From: QUBU01 sp014337915 | GTDB lineage: Bacteria; Pseudomonadota; Gammaproteobacteria; Steroidobacterales; GCA-2729495 | Assembly: GCA_030263395.1 (NCBI GenBank) | Contig: SZOW01000005.1 | Span: 62,001-126,000, forward strand | Length of the DNA stretch: 64,000 bases | Reading direction: 5' to 3' | Part shown: in pieces, positions 29,029 to 37,615 of the stretch | Numbering within the stretch: position 1 is the first letter of the stretch | Layout of the letters: every line of letters begins with the position of its first letter | Notes under the pieces: generated by a model | Databases searched by the model: none | What the model was told of the DNA's origin: nothing | The model's input: only the letters and a program-made list of their open reading frames with translations | Made by a program: the position numbers and the translations under genes

Positions 29029-29799
29029 CTAGCGGACAATGCTGCGTTCCGAGCGGTCGAGGAATTCGACGATGGCGCGCACCTCGGGCTGGTTCACCGC
29101 CAGCGCGGCGAGCTGCTCGCGGGCCTCCACCAGCCGCAGGCCGGAGCGGTAGAGGATGCGGTAGGCCTCCTTGAGATTGCGCAGCTGCTCCGGCCCGAAA
29201 CCACGGCGCTTCAGGCCTTCCTGGTTGATGCCGCGCGGCTCGGGCGGGTGGCCGGCCACCATCATGAATGGCAGCACGTCGCGGGTCACGCCCGACAGGC
29301 CGCCAACGAAGGCATGGGCGCCGATTCGACAGAACTGGTGCACGGCGCAGAAGCCGCTGAGGATCACCTGGTCCTCGACATGGACATGGCCGGCGAGCGT
29401 CGCGTTGTTCGACATGATCACGCCATTGCCGACCTGGCAGTCGTGCGCGATGTGGGTGTAGGCCATCAGCCAGTTGTCGTTGCCGACGCGGGTCACACCG
29501 GCGTCCTGGGCGGTGCCGCGGTTGATCGAGCAGTACTCGCGGATGGTGTTGCGGTCGCCGATCTCCAGCCGCGTTGCCTCGCCGCCGAACTTCTTGTCCT
29601 GCGGATCGTCGCCGATGGACGCGAACTGGAAGATGCGGTTGCCGGCGCCGAGGGTCGTCGGCCCCCTGATCACCACATGGGGGCCGATCACCGTGCCGGC
29701 GCCGATGCGCACCTGCGGGCCGATGATGCTGTAGGGGCCGACGCTGACATCGGGCGCCAGCTCGGCATCCGGGGAAACGATGGCGGTGGCGTGGATCAT
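29029..29799 (-). CDS. lpxA: UDP-N-acetylglucosamine acyltransferase LpxA
   Basis: LpxA carries out the first step of lipid A synthesis, adding a hydroxyacyl chain from acyl carrier protein to UDP-GlcNAc. It has 256 residues, mainly hexapeptide repeats of a left-handed beta helix (IVSPDAELAPDVSVGPYSIIG and on). The catalytic histidine lies in GFCAVHQFCRIGAHAFVGG, and the C-terminal helices (RRGFGPEQLRNLKEAYRIL) match. Its ATG overlaps the lpxD stop as ATGA, so there is no room for fabZ, which normally lies between them. Confidence 0.97.
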   Translation of the reverse strand: MIHATAIVSPDAELAPDVSVGPYSIIGPQVRIGAGTVIGPHVVIRGPTTLGAGNRIFQFASIGDDPQDKKFGGEATRLEIGDRNTIREYCSINRGTAQDAGVTRVGNDNWLMAYTHIAHDCQVGNGVIMSNNATLAGHVHVEDQVILSGFCAVHQFCRIGAHAFVGGLSGVTRDVLPFMMVAGHPPEPRGINQEGLKRRGFGPEQLRNLKEAYRILYRSGLRLVEAREQLAALAVNQPEVRAIVEFLDRSERSIVR

Positions 29800-30827
29800 C
29801 GAGGGCCCTGCCTGCGGAAGGCGGCTTCCAGTTCCCGAAGGCGTCGCGCCAGGGCATCCAGCTGACCGAAACGCACGGCGTTCTTACGCCACTGGCGCGC
29901 CTCGTCCGCGGGAATTGCGCCGCTGTAGAGGCCCGGCCTGGAAATCGAGTTGGTGACCTTGGCGCCGCCGCTGATGACGACGTCATCGGCCACGACGATG
30001 TGCCCGGCAAAGCCGCAATGGCCCCCGATGATGCAGCGCGCGCCGATGCGCGTGCTGCCCGAGATACCGGTCATGGCGGCGATTGCCGTGTGGTTGCCGA
30101 TGCTGACGTTGTGCCCTACCTGGATGTGGTTGTCGAGCCTGACACCATCGCCGACCAGCGTATCCTCGATGGCGCCGCGGTCGATGGTGGTGCAGGCACC
30201 GATGCTGACATCGTCACCGATCACCACGCTGCCCAGCTGCGGCACCCGGGTCCAGGCGCCGCCCGGGCCGCGGGCATTGCCGAAGCCGTCCGAGCCGATG
30301 ACTGCGCCGGGATGCACCAGGCAGCGGCGACCGACGCGGACCCGCTCGCAGAGTACCACCCCCGCCATGATGCGCGTGTCATCGCCGACGACACAGTGCG
30401 CACCGATCACGGCATTGGCAGCGATGATCACGCGGGCGCCGATCACCGCACCCTCGCCGATCACCGCGCCGACGTCAACCTGGCTGTGCGCGCCGAGGCT
30501 TGCCGATGCCGCGATGCTGGCACCAGCGGCGATTCCCGGGCGTGGCGGCGGCAGCGGATGCAGCTCGGCCGCCAGCCGGGCGTAGGTGAGGTAGGGATTG
30601 CTGCTGACCAGGCAGGCCGTCGGGCAGTCGGCGGCCGATTCCGCATCGAGCACCACCGCGCTGGCCCGCGTACCGGCCAGCTGCGGGCGGTACCGGGGGT
30701 TGGCAAGGAAAGCGAGCGCCCCCGGCCCGGCTGCAGCCAGCGTCGCTACATGATCCACGGTGACGTCGGGATCGCCATGCAGCTCACAGCCGTGCCGCAC
30801 TGCCAGTGCCGCCAGGGTCATGCCCAT
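29796..30827 (-). CDS. lpxD: UDP-3-O-acylglucosamine N-acyltransferase LpxD
   Basis: LpxD adds the N-linked hydroxyacyl chain in lipid A synthesis. It has 343 residues: an N-terminal uridine-binding domain (LAALAVRHGCELHGDPDVTV) and a hexapeptide-repeat beta helix. The catalytic histidine is in DNHIQVGHNVSIGNHTAIAA, followed by GISGSTRIG. The C-terminal helix carries the acyl carrier contact region. It is 52 bases after skp and directly overlaps lpxA; fabZ is missing from the usual place. Confidence 0.97.
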   Translation of the reverse strand: MGMTLAALAVRHGCELHGDPDVTVDHVATLAAAGPGALAFLANPRYRPQLAGTRASAVVLDAESAADCPTACLVSSNPYLTYARLAAELHPLPPPRPGIAAGASIAASASLGAHSQVDVGAVIGEGAVIGARVIIAANAVIGAHCVVGDDTRIMAGVVLCERVRVGRRCLVHPGAVIGSDGFGNARGPGGAWTRVPQLGSVVIGDDVSIGACTTIDRGAIEDTLVGDGVRLDNHIQVGHNVSIGNHTAIAAMTGISGSTRIGARCIIGGHCGFAGHIVVADDVVISGGAKVTNSISRPGLYSGAIPADEARQWRKNAVRFGQLDALARRLRELEAAFRRQGPR

Positions 30828-30879
30828 GTCAGCTCCGTTGGCACCCGGTCACCCACTGGGCTGCCGCGCCACCCGCGCC

Positions 30880-31431
30880 TCAGGGCTTGGCCGACGCGCC
30901 GGGCTTGCCCTTGTAGGCCGCCTGCACGCTGCTGAGGATCTGGCTGGTCAGGTCGAGGTTCTGGGCCGCGTAGATCACCCCTTCGCCGACGATCAGGTCG
31001 TAGCCACGCTGCCGGGCAAAGGACTGCACTTCCTGCAGCAGGTCGCGCTGCAGCTTGCCCAGCTCCTCGTTGCGGCGCACGTTGAGGTCTTCCTGGAAGG
31101 CGTTGAAGCGCCGGCCCAGCTCGCGCTCGTCGTCGCGGAACTTGCTTTCGGCATTGCGCCGCTCCTCGGCGCCCATCACCGCGGCATCCTTCTGCAGCTT
31201 GGCCTGCCGGTCCTTCAGCTCATTCTGCTTGGCCACGAGGTCGCGCTGCCGCGGAGCAAACTCGTCTTCCAGCGCCTTGAGTGTTGCCTGGGCCTGCGGC
31301 GATTCCTTGATCAGGCGGGCGAAATCCACCACGCCGACCTTCAGGGCTGGTGCCGCCTGGCCCGCTGCCAGGCCCGGCACCAGCAGCGCCATGGCCAGCA
31401 GAGCCCGGAATGGGGTTGAGCATCGTGTCAT
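30880..31431 (-). CDS. skp: periplasmic chaperone Skp (OmpH)
   Basis: Skp is a trimeric periplasmic chaperone that carries unfolded outer-membrane proteins to the BAM complex. It has 183 residues with a Sec signal peptide (PFRALLAMALLVPGLAAGQA) and mature start LKVGVVDFARLIKESPQ. The long charged helical arms run from about residues 50 to 130 and are alanine/lysine/arginine-rich. AGAGGA sits nine bases before the ATG. It is 27 bases after bamA, its functional partner. Confidence 0.93.
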   Translation of the reverse strand: MTRCSTPFRALLAMALLVPGLAAGQAAPALKVGVVDFARLIKESPQAQATLKALEDEFAPRQRDLVAKQNELKDRQAKLQKDAAVMGAEERRNAESKFRDDERELGRRFNAFQEDLNVRRNEELGKLQRDLLQEVQSFARQRGYDLIVGEGVIYAAQNLDLTSQILSSVQAAYKGKPGASAKP

Positions 31432-31458
31432 TGGTGCTGATCCTCTTGCTTGCGAATC

Positions 31459-33879
31459 CTAGAATGCGCCACCGATCGAGAACTGGAACTGTTCGGTGTC
31501 GTCCCCGTAGGAGAATGCGGTCGGGTCCTTGCTGTTGAGCGGGAAGCCGTAACTGAAGCGGAACAGGCCCAGTGGCGCCAGCCACTGCGCGGAAATTCCC
31601 ACCGACTGCTTCAGGTTGCCCAGGTCGAAATTGTAATCGATCGGTACCGTGTTGTTCGGGTAGGGTGCAGTGAAGGTCACGTCCCCACTGGAGAAGACGT
31701 TGCCGACGTCGTAGAACAGGGTCAGGCGCGAGCGCGAGCGCCACTTCTCGGGGATCGGCAGGATCAGCTCGGTCTGGGCGGCGACCAGCATGTTGCCGCC
31801 ATAGGGATTGCCGAAGCTGTCGCGGGGACCAAGGTAGTTTTCACGGTAGCCACGCACGGTATCCGGGCCGCCGGCGAAGAAGTTCTTGAACGGCACGATG
31901 GCAGTGGTGTCGCCGAAGCTGTCGCCGTAGCCGAGGTCAACGCTTACTGACAGCGTGAAGTACTGGCTCAGGGGAAAATACTGCACGCCGTTGTAGTTGA
32001 GCGTGTAGTACTCGACATCGGCACCTGGCACGGTGCCCGACAGCGTCAGCCGGTGGCGCGCCCCGCGGTCGGCGAACAGCGCGCGGTTGCGGCTGTCGTA
32101 GACCCAGCCGGCGACCAGGTCGAAGGTCATGAAGTTGGTGCCATAGACCTCTGCGCCGCCGCTGACTTTCTCGGCGAAGCTGCTGCCGTTGTTCTGCACC
32201 CATTCCTTGGCCTGGGCGCTGCTGTAGGAATCGGCCAGCAGGTTCGATTCCTGCCAGCTGAAGCCAAAGATCAGCCGCTGGAACTCGGTGATCGGATAGC
32301 CATATTCCACCGACAGTGCCGCGGTCTCGGTGGAGAAGTCCGACGCGCCAGAGGTGTACTGGGTGATGTCCCGGTAGGTGAGGCTGATGGTCCGGCTCAC
32401 TTCGTCGATGGTGGTGTACGGATCCGTATGCGACAGCCCGTAGATGGTCCGATACTTGCCGGTGCTCACGTCGGCCGAGACGCGATTACCGGTGCCGAAC
32501 ACATTGGAGTGCACGAAGTTGCCGTTGAGCATGAAGCCCTGGGAGCCGGAATAGCCGACGCCGCCGCCAAAACTGCCGGGCAGGCCCTCCTTGATGTTGA
32601 AGTCAATGTCCACCAGGTCGGGCGTGCCGGGAACCGGATTGGTGCTCGACTCGACCTTTTCTATGTACGGCAGGCGCTGCAGGCGCACCTTGGAGCGCTC
32701 CAGCCGGCTGTTGGACAGGTAGCCGCTCTCGAACTGGCGCACCTCGCGGCGCAGCACCTCGTCGTTGATGCTGCTGGTACCGGTGAAGTTCACGCGCCGC
32801 ACATAGACGCGGTTTTTCGGTTCCACGTACAGCGTGATCGCTGCCGTCTTGTCGGCCTTGTTGAGTTCCGGCACCGGCTCGACGCTGGCGAAGGCATAGC
32901 CCTCCTCTCCCAGGCGCAGGCGGATCAGGTCGGCGCTCTGCGTAATGGTGCGCTGGGAGTAGATCTGTCCGGGCTTGACCAGCACATAGGGGTTGAGTTC
33001 CTGCTCCTGCAGGATCAGCTCGCCCGCCAGCTTGACCTCGGAGACCTTGTAGCGCTCGCCCTCGACGATGTTGACGGTGATGAAGATGTCTTTTTTGTCC
33101 GGCGACAGCGCAACCTGGGTGGATTCGGTGCGGAAATCGGCAAAACCCTGGTCCATGTAGAAGGAGCGCAGCGTCTCCAGGTCACCCTGCAGTGCCTCCC
33201 GGGAATAGCGATCGTCCTGGCGGATGAAGGACAGCCAGTTGGGCATCTTCAGCTGGAACTGCTCGAGGATCTCGTCGTCGTCGAAGCTGTGGTTGCCGAC
33301 GATGTTGATCTGCCGGATGCGGGCCCGGTCGCCTTCGACGATCTTGATGGCGATCTTGACCTTGTTGTCAGGCAGGTCCTCGACCTCGGTGGTCACCCGG
33401 GCTGCATACTTGCCCTGGCTGAAGTACTGGTCGGTCAGCGACTGCTCCACCTCGTCGAGCACCGAGCGGTTGAATATGCGCCCTGCCTTCAGGCCGATCT
33501 TCGCCAAAGACTCGGTCAGGTCCTCGGTCTTGATGTCCTTGTTGCCGGTGATGCTGAAGCTCTCGATGGACGGCCGTTCAGCCACCGCAATGACCAGGGT
33601 TCCATTGTCCCAGCGCAGCTCCACGTCCCTGAAGAACCCGGTGGCGTAGACCGCGCGCAATGCCTCCTGCATGCGTTGCCGGTCCAGCCTGTCGCCGATG
33701 TTGACCGGCAGGTAGTTGAACACTGTGCCCTCGGAGATGCGCTGCAGGCCCTCGACGCGGATGTCCTTCACCACCATGTCGGCCGCGGCAGCGGTAAACG
33801 CTGCAGCCAGCAGCAGCAGGCAGGCAAACCACCGGCGCACGCGGCCGGGCTGGCGGAGTCCATCGGCGGGCATGGTCAC
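31459..33879 (-). CDS. bamA: outer membrane protein assembly factor BamA
   Basis: BamA is the central subunit of the machine that inserts beta-barrel proteins. It has 806 residues from a GTG start (ATG at 33873 is an alternative two codons in). A signal peptide (WFACLLLLAAAFTAAAAD) is followed by five POTRA domains, the first starting MVVKDIRVEGLQRISEGTVFNYL, and by a C-terminal 16-strand barrel. The barrel contains the loop 6 signature TVRGYRE, and the protein ends in phenylalanine (FSIGGAF) as outer-membrane proteins do. It lies four bases after rseP and upstream of skp. Confidence 0.97.
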   Translation of the reverse strand: MTMPADGLRQPGRVRRWFACLLLLAAAFTAAAADMVVKDIRVEGLQRISEGTVFNYLPVNIGDRLDRQRMQEALRAVYATGFFRDVELRWDNGTLVIAVAERPSIESFSITGNKDIKTEDLTESLAKIGLKAGRIFNRSVLDEVEQSLTDQYFSQGKYAARVTTEVEDLPDNKVKIAIKIVEGDRARIRQINIVGNHSFDDDEILEQFQLKMPNWLSFIRQDDRYSREALQGDLETLRSFYMDQGFADFRTESTQVALSPDKKDIFITVNIVEGERYKVSEVKLAGELILQEQELNPYVLVKPGQIYSQRTITQSADLIRLRLGEEGYAFASVEPVPELNKADKTAAITLYVEPKNRVYVRRVNFTGTSSINDEVLRREVRQFESGYLSNSRLERSKVRLQRLPYIEKVESSTNPVPGTPDLVDIDFNIKEGLPGSFGGGVGYSGSQGFMLNGNFVHSNVFGTGNRVSADVSTGKYRTIYGLSHTDPYTTIDEVSRTISLTYRDITQYTSGASDFSTETAALSVEYGYPITEFQRLIFGFSWQESNLLADSYSSAQAKEWVQNNGSSFAEKVSGGAEVYGTNFMTFDLVAGWVYDSRNRALFADRGARHRLTLSGTVPGADVEYYTLNYNGVQYFPLSQYFTLSVSVDLGYGDSFGDTTAIVPFKNFFAGGPDTVRGYRENYLGPRDSFGNPYGGNMLVAAQTELILPIPEKWRSRSRLTLFYDVGNVFSSGDVTFTAPYPNNTVPIDYNFDLGNLKQSVGISAQWLAPLGLFRFSYGFPLNSKDPTAFSYGDDTEQFQFSIGGAF

Positions 33880-33883
33880 GGAA

Positions 33884-35248
33884 TCAGCCGAGCAAGCGCG
33901 AAATATCGTTATAGAAAGCGAAGCTCATCAGCACCAGTAGCAGGAAGATTCCCAGCTGCTGGCCAATGACCTGCGAACGCTCGGAGAGCGGCGAGCCCTT
34001 GGCGAACTCGACCAGCTGGTAGGCGATCTGGCCGCCGTCCAGCATCGGCACCGGCAACAGGTTGAGGATGCCGAGGCTCAGGCTCACCACCGCCAGGAAT
34101 CCGAGGAAGGGTGACAGGCCGATGCTGGCGCTGTAGCCGGCGTACTGCGCGATGTTGATCGGACCGCTGATGTTCTTCACCGAGACATCGCCCGTGAGCA
34201 TCCGCAGGATCATCCGCAGGGTCAGGCTGGACATCTCCCAGGTACGCGCCAGCGCGGCGCCAGCGGCCGCCACCGGCCCGTAGCGCTCCACCGAGCGCAT
34301 GCCATCGTAGAGACCCGGCGGCACCTGCGGCGATGCGCCGATGCGCCCCACCGCGCCTTCCGCCGTTTCCGCCTCTGCCACCTCGAGGTGCAGTTCGAGC
34401 GTGGCGCCATCGCGGCGCACTTCGGCGAGGATCGACCTGCCCGGGCGCGCACGTACATATTCGACCCACTCCGGCCAGCTGCCGATGGCCTGGCCGTCGG
34501 CACTGAGAATCCGGTCTCCGGCGCGCAGGCCGGCACGCTCGGCAGTACCCCCTGGCAGCGTCTCGCCGATCACCGGCGGCAGCGTTGGCGCCCAGGCGCT
34601 GAAGCCGAGCCCCGGGAACAGCCGTCCCGGTTCGGTCAGTTCCGCCGAACGGCCTGCCGCATCGAGGTTGATCAGGCGCTCGCCGCCCGACTCATGGCGC
34701 ACCCGCAGGCTGATGCGGCCCCCGTCGAGCAGGCCGTCGAGCATCGCCACCACCGCGCCCTCCCAGGTGGCCGTCGGCTCGCCGCCGACCTGGAGGATTT
34801 CGTCCCCAGCCTCCAGCCCGGCCCGCGCGGCGATGGAATCCGGGGTGATCTCGCCCACGACCGGCCGCAAGCCGGGCACGCCGATCATGAACATCGCCCA
34901 GTAGGCGACGACGGCGAAGATGAAATTGAGCGCGGGACCGGCAGCGAGGATCACGATCCGCGAAGCCACGGGCTGGCGATTGAAGGCGCGCGGCTGCTCC
35001 GCCAGCGTCACCGGGCAATCACGCTCGTCGAGCAGCTTCACGTAGCCGCCGAAGGGGATGGCGGACAGGCAATACTCGGTGCGATCGGCGCCGGCCCGGC
35101 GCAGCCAGACGGGACGGCCGAAACCGACGGAGAAGCGCAGCACGCGCACACCGAGCATCCTGGCGGCAATGAAGTGGCCGAACTCGTGGACGGCGACGAG
35201 GATGCCGATCGCGACCAGGAAGGAAATCGCCGATGTGAAAATGCTCAT
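33884..35248 (-). CDS. rseP: site-2 zinc protease RseP
   Basis: RseP is an inner-membrane metalloprotease that cuts RseA within the membrane to release sigma-E. The ATG at 35248 (MSIFTSAISFLVAIGILVAVHEFGHF) gives 454 residues. The zinc site HEFGH is in the first membrane helix, two PDZ domains fill the centre (GLEAGDEILQVGGEP and GLRAGDRILSADGQA), and the second catalytic motif LNLLPVPMLDGGQ lies in a late helix. An in-frame extension to 35335 is rejected because it would bury the membrane start. It is 127 bases after cdsA; dxr is not between them. Confidence 0.96.
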   Translation of the reverse strand: MSIFTSAISFLVAIGILVAVHEFGHFIAARMLGVRVLRFSVGFGRPVWLRRAGADRTEYCLSAIPFGGYVKLLDERDCPVTLAEQPRAFNRQPVASRIVILAAGPALNFIFAVVAYWAMFMIGVPGLRPVVGEITPDSIAARAGLEAGDEILQVGGEPTATWEGAVVAMLDGLLDGGRISLRVRHESGGERLINLDAAGRSAELTEPGRLFPGLGFSAWAPTLPPVIGETLPGGTAERAGLRAGDRILSADGQAIGSWPEWVEYVRARPGRSILAEVRRDGATLELHLEVAEAETAEGAVGRIGASPQVPPGLYDGMRSVERYGPVAAAGAALARTWEMSSLTLRMILRMLTGDVSVKNISGPINIAQYAGYSASIGLSPFLGFLAVVSLSLGILNLLPVPMLDGGQIAYQLVEFAKGSPLSERSQVIGQQLGIFLLLVLMSFAFYNDISRLLG

Positions 35249-35289
35249 AGGCCTGCCAGCGCACCCGAATAGCCTGCCGCATGACAGCG

Positions 35290-35368
35290 CCGCGGCCTGA
35301 CGCATGCGTCGGCCGCAGCTGCAGCGGCATGCCATGATCTCAAGCCCGGCAACCCGGTTGCAACCGGC
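35290..35368. repeat. palindrome-rich cdsA-rseP spacer
   Basis: Within the 127-base spacer there is a perfect 14-base palindrome CCGGTTGCAACCGG (35354-35367). There is also a nested inverted repeat in which GCGGCC (35292-35297) and GGCCGC (35311-35316) flank the palindrome GACGCATGCGTC (35299-35310), plus GCAGCTGC in between. Such dense dyad symmetry could form RNA hairpins between the two genes or bind a dimeric protein. There is no T-tract, so it is not a standard terminator. Confidence 0.5.
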
Positions 35369-35375
35369 GGCGGAC

Positions 35376-36191
35376 TCATGCCCCGAGCCAGCCCAGCCAG
35401 CCCGCCTCGAGCAGGAACAGGGGCGCCGCCGCGGTTACGCTGTCGATGCGGTCGAGGATCCCGCCATGGCCCGGGAACAGGTTGCCGCTGTCCTTCAGGC
35501 CGGCATTGCGCTTGAACATGCTCACGGTGAGATCGCCGACGATGGAAATGGCGCCGACGCTGAGACCCAGTGCCATGGCGGGCACCGGCGGATGGCCGAG
35601 GATGGCCGCACCAGCTACTGCCGTCACGGCGGCGCAGGCCAGGCCACCGAAGACGCCCTCCCAGGTCTTGCCGGGGCTGACCTGGGGCGCGAGCTTGACC
35701 CGGCCCAGGCGCCGGCCCGCGAAATAGGCACCGACATCCGCGGCCCAGACGATGGCCAACGCCAGCAGCAGCAGGGCTCGACCATCGATATCCGTGTACA
35801 GGAGCGCAGCGAGGCAGAGCCAGGCCGGCAGCAGCACCAGCAATCCGCAGAGGGCGGCAACCGGGCGCCGGATCGGCACCGGGAAGCGCAGGATCAGCAG
35901 GAATGCCAGCGCCCACCAGAGCATGGCGCAGGCGGCGATCACCGACACCGGCAGCACCGCAGTCATCAGCCGGGAGGCCGCCAGCAGCATCGCAACCAGT
36001 GCAACGCAGGCGAGCCGCGGCCGCATCGAGCCGAGGCCGAGGAATCCCGACCATTCCCAGGCCGCCCCCAGCACGAACAGGCCGATCAGCACCAGCCCGA
36101 ATGTCTTGGGCAGCAGCAGAAACGCCGGCAATAACACGGCAACCAGCGTGCCGGCTGTAACAACACGTTGCGCCAGGGAGTTCAGCGCCAT
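35376..36191 (-). CDS. cdsA: phosphatidate cytidylyltransferase (CDP-diglyceride synthase)
   Basis: CdsA makes CDP-diacylglycerol from CTP and phosphatidate for phospholipid synthesis. It is a polytopic membrane protein of 271 residues with about eight hydrophobic segments. The C-terminal family signature is present in SMFKRNAGLKDSGNLFPGHG followed by GILDRIDS. LAPQVSPGKTWEG is the other conserved segment. It follows uppS by 36 bases. Its substrate CTP is made by PyrG, encoded further down the run. Confidence 0.96.
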   Translation of the reverse strand: MALNSLAQRVVTAGTLVAVLLPAFLLLPKTFGLVLIGLFVLGAAWEWSGFLGLGSMRPRLACVALVAMLLAASRLMTAVLPVSVIAACAMLWWALAFLLILRFPVPIRRPVAALCGLLVLLPAWLCLAALLYTDIDGRALLLLALAIVWAADVGAYFAGRRLGRVKLAPQVSPGKTWEGVFGGLACAAVTAVAGAAILGHPPVPAMALGLSVGAISIVGDLTVSMFKRNAGLKDSGNLFPGHGGILDRIDSVTAAAPLFLLEAGWLGWLGA

Positions 36192-36227
36192 CGTGACTGC
36201 AACCGGACCACGGGCCAGCAGACTGCG

Positions 36228-36989
36228 TCAGTCCGCCAGCGCCTCGAGCTGGCCGCCGGTGCGGCCGAAGCGGCGCTGCCGCTGCCGGAAGAAGTCCATG
36301 GCCCGGGCCAGCTCGGCCGGACCAAAGTCGGGCCACAGCAAGTCGGTAAAGTAGATCTCCGTGTAGGCCAGGTCCCAGAGCAGGAAGTTGCTGACGCGCT
36401 GCTCGCCACCGGTCCGAATCAGCAGATCGGGCGGCGGCAGCCCCGCGAGCGACAGGTGGCGGCCCAGCAGTGCCTCGTCGATGTCCTGCGGGTCGATGTC
36501 GCCCGACCGGACCTTGGCGGCGATACGGCGCGCCGCCTGCACGATGTCCCAGCGGCCGCCATAGGAAACGGCGAGCACCAGCGTCATGCGGGAATTGCCT
36601 GCCGTCTTCGCCTCGGCGTCGGCGACCCGCTTGCGCAGGATCTCGGGCAGCTGCTCGCGCGCTCCGATGAAGCGCAGCTGGAAACCGTTGGCGTGCAGCT
36701 CGTCCACCTCGCGCTGCAGGACTTCGATGAACAGCCGCATCAGGCTGTTGACCTCATCAGGCGGCCGGTGCCAGTTCTCGCTGCTGAAGGCGAACAGGGT
36801 CAGCACTTCCACCCCGGCTTCCGCGCAGGCCCTGGTCACCGCGCGGGCGGCGCGGACGCCGGCCCGATGACCGGCATGGCGCGGCTTGCTGTGGGCCGAG
36901 GCCCAGCGCCCGTTGCCATCCATGATGAGGGCAACGTGGCGGGGCGGGCCATGCGGCAGCTCGCCGCCTGTTGTCGCTTGAGGGCTCAT
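36228..36989 (-). CDS. uppS: undecaprenyl pyrophosphate synthase
   Basis: UppS adds eight isoprene units in cis to farnesyl-PP, giving the lipid carrier for peptidoglycan and exopolysaccharide. It has 253 residues. The diphosphate-binding start HVALIMDGNGRWA, then RHAGHRAG, LFAFSSENWHRP and the C-terminal IRTGGEQRVSNFLLWDLAYTE are complete. It lies 30 bases after frr. Its product is the carrier used by the WecA-type enzyme encoded at 61850-63163. Confidence 0.97.
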   Translation of the reverse strand: MSPQATTGGELPHGPPRHVALIMDGNGRWASAHSKPRHAGHRAGVRAARAVTRACAEAGVEVLTLFAFSSENWHRPPDEVNSLMRLFIEVLQREVDELHANGFQLRFIGAREQLPEILRKRVADAEAKTAGNSRMTLVLAVSYGGRWDIVQAARRIAAKVRSGDIDPQDIDEALLGRHLSLAGLPPPDLLIRTGGEQRVSNFLLWDLAYTEIYFTDLLWPDFGPAELARAMDFFRQRQRRFGRTGGQLEALAD

Positions 36990-37019
36990 CCGGATCTGAT
37001 TCAGAACTCGCAGAAAGTC

Positions 37020-37580
37020 CTATACTTGCATGATTTCTTTCTGTTTGTCCTCTGAAATCTTGTCGATCTGGCCCACATGGCGATCGGTGAGTTCCTGGAT
37101 GGACTGCTGGGCCTTGCGGTCCTCGTCCTCGGTAATCTCGCGATCCTTGAGCAACTCCTTGAGATCGGCCATGACATCCCGGCGTACGTTGCGCACCGCC
37201 ACCCGGGCCTGCTCGGCCTCGCGGCTGATGTGCTTGGCGAGGTCGCGCCGGCGCTCTTCCGTCAGGGCCGGCAGCGGCACGCGGATGACGGTGCCCGCCG
37301 TGACCGGATTGAGGCCGAGGTCGGAGTTCATGATCGCCTTCTCGATGACCTGCACCATCTTCGGTTCCCAGGGCGTCACGCTGAGGGTACGGGCGTCTTC
37401 CACCGCCACGTTGGCCGCCTGGTTCAGCGGCACATGGCTGCCATAGTAGTCGACCTGGATATGCTCCAGCAGGCTGGTATGGGCGCGTCCGGTACGCAGC
37501 TTCTTCAGCACCTGGCCAAACGCGGCGACAGCCTTGGCCATGCGTTGCTCGGCATCTTTCCTGATATCTGCAATCATCAT
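37020..37580 (-). CDS. frr: ribosome recycling factor
   Basis: RRF splits the post-termination ribosome with EF-G. It has 186 residues, the standard length, from the ATG at 37580; the ATG at 37577 would give the more usual MIADIRKDAEQRM start. The signature GRAHTSLLEHIQVDYYGSHVPLNQ and the helical bundle (RRRDLAKHISREAEQARVAVRNVRRD) are typical. It lies 35 bases after pyrH. Confidence 0.98.
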   Translation of the reverse strand: MMIADIRKDAEQRMAKAVAAFGQVLKKLRTGRAHTSLLEHIQVDYYGSHVPLNQAANVAVEDARTLSVTPWEPKMVQVIEKAIMNSDLGLNPVTAGTVIRVPLPALTEERRRDLAKHISREAEQARVAVRNVRRDVMADLKELLKDREITEDEDRKAQQSIQELTDRHVGQIDKISEDKQKEIMQV

Positions 37581-37615
37581 CGCTTCCCTTCGTTGCGGCC
37601 CCCTGTGGCGCGGCT

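Noticed and set aside
32053..33969. 638-codon plus-strand frame antisense to bamA
   Set aside because: The translation has no signal peptide or domain and is the antisense shadow of the intact bamA gene; similar long shadows occur opposite eno, pyrG and dnaE.
35249..35335. N-terminal extension of RseP, or a short separate gene in the cdsA-rseP gap
   Set aside because: The extension would place 29 cysteine/arginine-rich residues before the first membrane helix, unlike any RseP, and it overlaps strong palindromes. No dxr remnant is recognisable in it.
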